DNA of 64,000 bases. Origin: Nannocystis sp. Lineage in GTDB: Bacteria; Myxococcota_A; Polyangia; Nannocystales; Nannocystaceae. Below are positions 59,613 through 64,000 of the stretch, piece by piece (position 1 is the first letter of the stretch; every line of letters starts with the position of its first letter). The stretch spans positions 1,586,001 through 1,650,000 of the forward strand of contig JADJRG010000013.1 of assembly GCA_016712315.1 (NCBI GenBank), written 5' to 3'. The translations under genes and the position numbers were made by a program. The notes under the pieces are model-generated. The model was not told the origin of the DNA. It worked only from the letters and a program-made list of their open reading frames with translations, and ran no database searches.

Positions 59613-60890
59613 ATGAAGCCCACGCCATTCGCCATCACTCGCTTGTTCTGCACCCTCTGCCTCACCGCCTGCGCTGGCGGCGAAGAGGAGGAGAGCGCGA
59701 CCACCTCAGGTGGCGGGATCACGACGATCGCGCCGACGACCAGCTCGAGCTCGAGCTCGGGCCAGGGCCAGGGCGGCGAGGAGTCGAGCACCAGCGACGG
59801 GTCGACCACCGACGCCCTCATCCCCTGCTCCAACGATGAGGAGTGCCCCTCGGGCGACATCTGCGAGGACGGCTTCTGCGGGCTCTGCCTCGACTGCTGC
59901 GGCGAGGCGGTGCTCGAGATGAAGATCACCACGCCGAACATGGTGCTCGTGGTCGATAAGTCGGGCTCGATGGTCGCTAACTCGTGGGACAGCGACGCGG
60001 ACCCGAACACCCCGATGGTGACCCGGTGGTTCAGCCTCCACCAGGTCGTCGAGTTCATCGTCAGCGACTTTGGCGCGTCGATCAACCTGGGCATGCAGCT
60101 CTTCCCGTCGCTGAAGGCGAAGACCGAGTACAACAACAACGCGTGCTTGGTCGAGATGACCCCGGAGGTGCCGGTCGCGGCGGAGAACGGCGCGAAGGTG
60201 CTTAGCGCGCTGCCGCCGGCGAGCGCGATGGCGCAGATCTCGGGCGGTACGCCGTCGCGGCTCGGCCTGCAGGCGGCGATCGCCCACCTGGAGAGCATCG
60301 ACGACGGCCTGCCGAAGTTCATCGCGTTCATCACCGACGGCGCCGCGAACTGCTCGCCCGAGGGCGCTGACCCGCTCGATACGGGGCTGCTCTTCGAGGC
60401 CTATGACGACCAGCTCCTGGGCGTGGTCGAGGACGCGACGAGCAAGGGGATCGGCGTCTTTGTGGTCGGGATCGACACGCCCAACGAGCTCACTCCGGTG
60501 AAGCCCGACGGCAACCCCGACGGGGTGAACCCCTTCGCCAAGCTGAACGAGCTGGCGATCGCCGGCGGTTACCCGAAGAACGACCCGAGCGAGCAATTTT
60601 ACAACGCGCAGAACCAGATCGAGCTGCAAGCGGCGCTGGTGGGGATCTCGGAGACGGTGCTCTCCTGCGTGATCGCGCTCGACCCGGTGCCGGTGTTCCC
60701 CAACTACGTGGAGGTGAAGGTCGACGAGGTCTACTACGGCAACACGCAGGTGACGGACTGCGCCACCCAGGATGGTTGGATGTACACCTCTCCGGCGAAG
60801 GATGAGATCGAGCTGTGCGGGGTCGCCTGTATGGACTTCCAAAAGAGCGGCAAGCTCGACGCCCAGTACAAGTGCAAGCCGCTGGGATGA
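59613..60890 (+). CDS. VWA-domain lipoprotein, second of a tandem pair
   Basis: A 425-residue lipoprotein, clearly a paralogue of the preceding gene over most of its length; many blocks are identical, for example EYNNNACLVEMTPEVPVA and SAMAQISGGTPSRLGLQ. Signal with LTAC lipobox (Cys20), a Ser-rich linker from a short GAGCTC repeat and a Gly/Gln stretch (GQGQGG), then the VWA domain with MIDAS Asp115-Lys-Ser-Gly-Ser. The 200-base gap between the two genes holds no gene. N-terminal linkers and C-termini differ most, as expected after duplication. GGGAGA lies before the ATG. Confidence 0.9.
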   Translation: MKPTPFAITRLFCTLCLTACAGGEEEESATTSGGGITTIAPTTSSSSSSGQGQGGEESSTSDGSTTDALIPCSNDEECPSGDICEDGFCGLCLDCCGEAVLEMKITTPNMVLVVDKSGSMVANSWDSDADPNTPMVTRWFSLHQVVEFIVSDFGASINLGMQLFPSLKAKTEYNNNACLVEMTPEVPVAAENGAKVLSALPPASAMAQISGGTPSRLGLQAAIAHLESIDDGLPKFIAFITDGAANCSPEGADPLDTGLLFEAYDDQLLGVVEDATSKGIGVFVVGIDTPNELTPVKPDGNPDGVNPFAKLNELAIAGGYPKNDPSEQFYNAQNQIELQAALVGISETVLSCVIALDPVPVFPNYVEVKVDEVYYGNTQVTDCATQDGWMYTSPAKDEIELCGVACMDFQKSGKLDAQYKCKPLG

Positions 60891-60905
60891 CGCCCGGGGC
60901 CGTAT

Positions 60906-60951
60906 CGGGGGCGATCTGCCAGGATGCTCGTTTGCGCGCAGGTCGCCCCCG
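60906..60951. repeat. Inverted repeat after the second VWA gene
   Basis: CGGGGGCGA (60906-60914) and TCGCCCCCG (60943-60951) can pair, extended by an inner CTGC/GCAG. The loop is about 15-28 bases and there is no U tract. It may be a weak terminator or an mRNA 3' end structure. Confidence 0.45.
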
Positions 60952-60976
60952 TGCCCTCTTGGGGCGCTGATCGAGG

Positions 60977-60990
60977 TGTCTCTTAGGACA
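60977..60990. repeat. TGTC-N6-GACA palindrome, intergenic
   Basis: TGTCTCTTAGGACA with perfect arms lies 115 bases before the start of the Pro-Gln lipoprotein gene. It is the only clearly intergenic member of this group of sites, so it is the best candidate for a protein-binding site. Confidence 0.45.
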
Positions 60991-61091
60991 GGATGAGAGC
61001 GCTCGGTGTGGGGGTGAGGACCCGCAGATCGAGCGGCGTGCTTGGGATCCGGGGCGGGTTGTGTTAGGTCCCCTCGTGGAGGAATTGGACC

Positions 61092-61925
61092 ATGGACACA
61101 CGAGCCTTCCTGACCATCGCCTTCCTCGGCCTCGCCTGCGCGAAAGATCCCGGGGGGTCGACCGCGCCGGTCGCCGCAGGGCCGGCCTCGTATGAGACCT
61201 GCGCCGACTACGTGCAGCGGATGAGCCCCGGGGTGCGCTGCGTCAGCCTCGAGGCGAGCCGCTGCCAGTGTGAGTTGGCGTCGGCCCCGGGGGCAGGCGC
61301 GCCGCAGCCGCAGCCGCAGCCGCAGCCGCAGCCGCAGCCGCAGCCGCAGCCGCAGCCGAATTCGAAGACCGGGCCGGCGGCGCTGACGAGCCCGCAAGGG
61401 GGGGCGCTGCGCCGCGCGGAGCTGGTCTTCTCGGGCGCCCCGGATAACACGACGGTGCAGTGCGTGAGCGGGCCGTGCCCGACCCAAGCGGCGGTGATGA
61501 TCGCGGTGGCCGGCTATCCGCCGGTGTCGATCGCGGGTGAGGCCGCGACGGTGCGCCTGGAGCTGCGCGCGCCAGGCCACAGCCCCGCGACGATCGATCA
61601 ACGGCTGGTGCCAGGCCCGAACAACGTCGCGGTGTCGCTCGAGCCGACGGGGACGGTCGATCCCAAGAAGGCGACGGTCGCCTTCGATAAGGCGCCGCCG
61701 GGGACCACCGTCGCGTGCGTCAGCGGCCCTTGCCCGGATCGGCTGGTGCGGCCAGTTACGGACGCGTTCCCAGAATTCGCGATCGGCCAGACCGACCGCG
61801 AGCGGAGCGTGGTCCTCCAGTTCGTCGCGCCGGGCTTCCGCACGGAGAGCAACCTCTACGTGCTGCTGCCAGGGCGTAACCGGATCCCGGTCGAGCTCGA
61901 TCCGGTGAAGCCGGATAACCGCTGA
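61092..61925 (+). CDS. Lipoprotein with Pro-Gln repeat and two internal repeats
   Basis: A 277-residue exported protein. The signal (TRAFLTIAFLGLAC) ends at Cys16; the lipobox is GLAC, not canonical. A short Cys-rich segment is followed by eight Pro-Gln dipeptides (about 71-86). Two homologous domains of about 75 residues follow. Each starts with a beta-strand and a Cys pair: TTVQCVSGPCP in the first and TTVACVSGPCP in the second, so an internal duplication is likely. The pattern suggests PEGA-like surface domains (inference). Ends 17 bases before the HEAT-methyltransferase gene. Confidence 0.78.
   Translation: MDTRAFLTIAFLGLACAKDPGGSTAPVAAGPASYETCADYVQRMSPGVRCVSLEASRCQCELASAPGAGAPQPQPQPQPQPQPQPQPQPNSKTGPAALTSPQGGALRRAELVFSGAPDNTTVQCVSGPCPTQAAVMIAVAGYPPVSIAGEAATVRLELRAPGHSPATIDQRLVPGPNNVAVSLEPTGTVDPKKATVAFDKAPPGTTVACVSGPCPDRLVRPVTDAFPEFAIGQTDRERSVVLQFVAPGFRTESNLYVLLPGRNRIPVELDPVKPDNR
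61302..61349. repeat. CCGCAG hexanucleotide repeat, eight units
   Basis: Eight exact tandem CCGCAG units encode Pro-Gln dipeptides in the lipoprotein at 61092. The reading frame is kept by any change in copy number. Confidence 0.95.
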
Positions 61926-61942
61926 GCTGGGGGCCGCCACGG

Positions 61943-63556
61943 ATGGAGGCCACACCGCCGACCCGCGCCAGGCGCCCGCTCGTCGAGGCGCTCGAGGATC
62001 CCTCCTACACGCCGCGACGCGACGATCTACCCGCGCTGATCGAGATGCTCGCGGCGGCCGAGCAGGAGCAGGCTCGGGTGATCGAGCGGGCGATCCTGCG
62101 GATCGGCGAGGCGGCGGCCCCAGGGTTGGTCGGGCGCTTGCACGAGGCGAGGCCGCCGCTGCGCGCTCGCCTGATGCGCGCGCTCGGGCGCTTGTTCGGC
62201 GCTCCGGTCGCGGTCGAAGCGGCGGTCGGGGCGCTGACGGACAGCGACCCGAAGACCCGCCACAGCGCCGCGATCGCGCTGGGCAAGGCGCTGTCGCTGG
62301 AGGATCCGCGGGTCGCTCCGGCATTGCTCGCCGCCGCCGAGGTGGCGAGCGACGGCGCCGATCTGCGGCCGCTGGTCGAGGCGCTCGGCAAGCGCGGCGA
62401 CGCGGCGGCGCTCGCCTGGTTGGAGGGCCTCGATCCGGGGCAAGACCACGAGCTGGCGCGTCTGCGGGGGCGAGCGATCTTGACCCTCGGGCGCACGCTC
62501 GCGCGCGAAGACGCCGCCTCCGAGGTGCTCGGGGAGGTCATGCCCGCCGGCGCGGTGTGGGCCGCGCTCACCTGCCGACCTGGCCTCGAGACCTTGTTGC
62601 AGGACGAGCTCGAGGAGACGGGGGCGCTCGCCGAGCCGGAGATCGTGGGCGCGGGGCGGGTCGAGGGGCGCCTGCTGCGGCCGCTCGGCGAGCTCCTTCG
62701 GGGGGCGCGCACGGCCCTCGAGATCAGCCTGCTGTTGCCGCCCACGCGGGGTCCGGTGGTCCCGGCGGTGGTCGACTCCCTGAGCGCGCCGGCGACGCGT
62801 CGGCTGCTCACGTCGCTCACGCGGGGGCCCCTCCGCTATCGGCTCGCCTGGCAGGACGGCGGGCATCGCCGCGCGGAGACCTGGGCGATCGCCGCGGGGG
62901 TGCGTGAGCGCGCGCCCGAGCTGCGCAACGACCCGACCGCGAGCACGTGGGAGGTGAGGATCGGCCAGGGGTCCGGCGAGGTGAGGCTCGAGCTGGTGCC
63001 CCGCCGGCTCGTCGACTCGCGATTTTCGTATCGGTGCGGCGATATCCCGGCGGCCTCGCACCCGACGGTGGCGGCGGCGCTGGTGCGCTTGGCTGGGGTG
63101 CGCGAGGGTGATGTTGTGTGGGATCCGTTCGTCGGCTCCGGCCTGGAGCTGTGCGAACGCGCGCGTTTGGGCCGGTACGAGCGCTTGATCGGCAGCGATC
63201 GCGACGCCGCGACGCTGGAGATCGCCCGGAGCAACCTCGTCGCTGTCGGCGCCGAGCGCTTTGAAGTGCTGGTCGCCGACGCCCTGACGCACGAGGTCGC
63301 CGGCGGCGTCACCTGCATCCTCACCAACCCGCCGTTAGGCCGACGCCTGCACCGCGACCGAATCGACGCGCTGCTCTGCGCGTTCCTCGGGCGCGCCGCG
63401 AAGGCGCTGCGACCGGGCGGTCGCCTGGTGTGGATCACGCCCCAGCCGCGCGAGACTGGGATCGCTGCCCGCTCCGCGGGCCTCTCCCTCGAGCGCCACC
63501 TGGCCGTCGACCTCGGCGGTCTGCACGGGGTGGTCGAGGTGTGGCGCCGTCCGTAA
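61943..63556 (+). CDS. HEAT-like repeat protein fused to a RlmL/Trm-type methyltransferase
   Basis: A 537-residue protein. Residues about 1-200 are HEAT/armadillo-like helical repeats (LRARLMRALGRLFGAPVAVEA, KTRHSAAIALGKALSL). Residues about 205-330 resemble a THUMP-like or ferredoxin-like RNA-binding region (WAALTCRPGLETLLQDELEE, typical of RlmL/TrmN). A Rossmann methyltransferase follows with VVWDPFVGSGLELCE, IGSDRDAATLEIARSNL and the catalytic motif TCILTNPPLGRRLH (NPPx). This family modifies guanine N2 in rRNA or tRNA; the substrate is unknown. A HEAT domain on such an enzyme is unusual. tRNA-Phe lies 15 bases downstream on the other strand. Confidence 0.8.
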   Translation: MEATPPTRARRPLVEALEDPSYTPRRDDLPALIEMLAAAEQEQARVIERAILRIGEAAAPGLVGRLHEARPPLRARLMRALGRLFGAPVAVEAAVGALTDSDPKTRHSAAIALGKALSLEDPRVAPALLAAAEVASDGADLRPLVEALGKRGDAAALAWLEGLDPGQDHELARLRGRAILTLGRTLAREDAASEVLGEVMPAGAVWAALTCRPGLETLLQDELEETGALAEPEIVGAGRVEGRLLRPLGELLRGARTALEISLLLPPTRGPVVPAVVDSLSAPATRRLLTSLTRGPLRYRLAWQDGGHRRAETWAIAAGVRERAPELRNDPTASTWEVRIGQGSGEVRLELVPRRLVDSRFSYRCGDIPAASHPTVAAALVRLAGVREGDVVWDPFVGSGLELCERARLGRYERLIGSDRDAATLEIARSNLVAVGAERFEVLVADALTHEVAGGVTCILTNPPLGRRLHRDRIDALLCAFLGRAAKALRPGGRLVWITPQPRETGIAARSAGLSLERHLAVDLGGLHGVVEVWRRP

Positions 63557-63571
63557 CGAGGAGAAAAAAGG

Positions 63572-63644
<73 letters not shown>

Positions 63645-63655
63645 GAGGGGCCCCG

Positions 63656-63684
63656 GTGGTACGAAATCCCGGTGCTGCCGTCAA
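63656..63684 (-). promoter_or_regulatory. Probable sigma-70 promoter of tRNA-Phe
   Basis: On the minus strand TTGACG (63679-63684) is followed after 17 bases by TACCAC (63656-63661). It is 11 bases before the tRNA 5' end, matching a -10 position close to a transcription start at the tRNA. Confidence 0.45.
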
Positions 63685-63758
63685 GCGCTTCGAGCTCACG
63701 ATCTGTTTTGGCGAGCTGCATCACCGAATTTCCGGAGGTTGTTCGCTGGGCGAGGCTG

Positions 63759-64000
63759 GTGAGCCTCGTGAGCCTCGTCGGTATGGCGCCGCTGACCGCG
63801 TCGGCCGCGTCGCCAGCGCCGCCGCTGGTGGGCCCACGGCGGGGCCCAGGCGGCGAGGTGCGGGTGTTCGGCGCGGTGCATCGGCCGGCGATCGGGGTCG
63901 CGATCGCGATCGACTACGCGTGGCGCCGGGCCGCGCTGGCGGTCGGGGCGGAGTTCAACCCCTATGTCGCGACCGGACCTGGAGATCTTACGCCGGGCGC
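63759..64000 (+). CDS. N-terminal part of an exported protein
   Basis: Open to the window end. From GTG 63759 (other starts: GTG 63768, ATG 63783) the translation begins SLVSLVGMAPLTASAAS, a signal-peptide-like sequence, and continues with PRRGPGGEVRVFGAVH, VAIAIDYAW and AALAVGAEFNPY. The alternating hydrophobic pattern is typical of an outer-membrane beta-barrel strand region. GGAGG at 63733-63737 is about 20 bases before this start, which is too far for a firm choice. Family not recognised. Confidence 0.5.
   Translation, partial: MSLVSLVGMAPLTASAASPAPPLVGPRRGPGGEVRVFGAVHRPAIGVAIAIDYAWRRAALAVGAEFNPYVATGPGDLTPG

Noticed and set aside
61302..61349. Regularly spaced repeat that could suggest a CRISPR array
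   Set aside because: It is a pure tandem hexamer inside a gene with no spacers and no cas genes nearby.
59706..62324. Minus-strand frame of 872 codons over the VWA and lipoprotein genes
   Set aside because: It spans two plus-strand genes with clear lipoboxes and crosses intergenic gaps; composition is Arg/Ala-rich and repetitive.

Overview
The window is very GC-rich and densely coded. The sequence suggests a myxobacterium (Myxococcota), probably of the Nannocystis/Enhygromyxa/Plesiocystis side. Evidence: a MYXO-CTERM-type C-terminus (44071-44793), exported proteins with long Ser/Thr/Gly/Ala linkers after the lipobox, a DUF1592/DUF1552 secreted pair, von Willebrand A lipoproteins, a carboxypeptidase-regulatory TonB receptor and a class I lysyl-tRNA synthetase. 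The taxonomic call is inference; no rRNA gene is present.

Layout. 1-5440: a cut-off gene, then a TonB-dependent receptor with two exported accessory proteins. 5530-14651: an accessory plus-strand block with an Hsp90-type ATPase fused to a transglutaminase domain, a degenerate ATPase-like partner, a small lipoprotein, a coiled-coil/DUF2325-like protein and a hybrid sensor kinase. 14560-16890 (minus): DUF2786 protein, propeller-like lipoprotein, TerB-like protein. 17066-25420: Cys-rich exported protein, gyrA, hemL, the F0 genes atpZ/atpI/atpB/atpE without the rest of the ATP synthase, and class I LysRS; then tRNA-Asp on the minus strand. 25877-31322: DUF1592 and DUF1552 proteins, a UbiA-type prenyltransferase, a small minus-strand protein and a sterol desaturase-type hydroxylase. 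31478-34453: a redox operon of rubrerythrin, a CCG-domain iron-sulfur protein, DUF3501 and peroxiredoxin. 34544-40698 (minus): AddA/AddB-like repair helicase-nuclease. 40907-49635: TerB-like protein, then mostly minus-strand genes: RlmI-type methyltransferase, SAM methyltransferase, DUF5995, MYXO-CTERM protein, metF, and a tightly overlapping operon coiled-coil/CPBP protease/HAD/nadC/birA. 49792-56181: dnaG-rpoD, then convergent clpB. 56327-64000: thioredoxin-TPR lipoprotein, membrane protein, two tandem paralogous VWA lipoproteins, a Pro-Gln repeat lipoprotein, a HEAT-methyltransferase fusion, tRNA-Phe and the start of another exported protein.

The strongest candidates for undescribed biology are: (1) the translationally coupled pair at 5530-10240, an Hsp90-type GHKL ATPase joined to a membrane-anchored transglutaminase/protease-like domain plus a second ATPase-like protein with eroded motifs; (2) the rubrerythrin/CCG/DUF3501 operon, in which DUF3501 reads in frame into a peroxiredoxin across a C6 run; (3) a perfect 12-bp hairpin that holds the Shine-Dalgarno and start codon of the methyltransferase at 42463-43149; (4) a dispersed TGTC-N6-GACA palindrome family seen inside and between genes. 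Start codons given here were chosen by hand from ribosome-binding sites, signal peptides and overlaps; family calls rest on recognised motifs, not on database searches.
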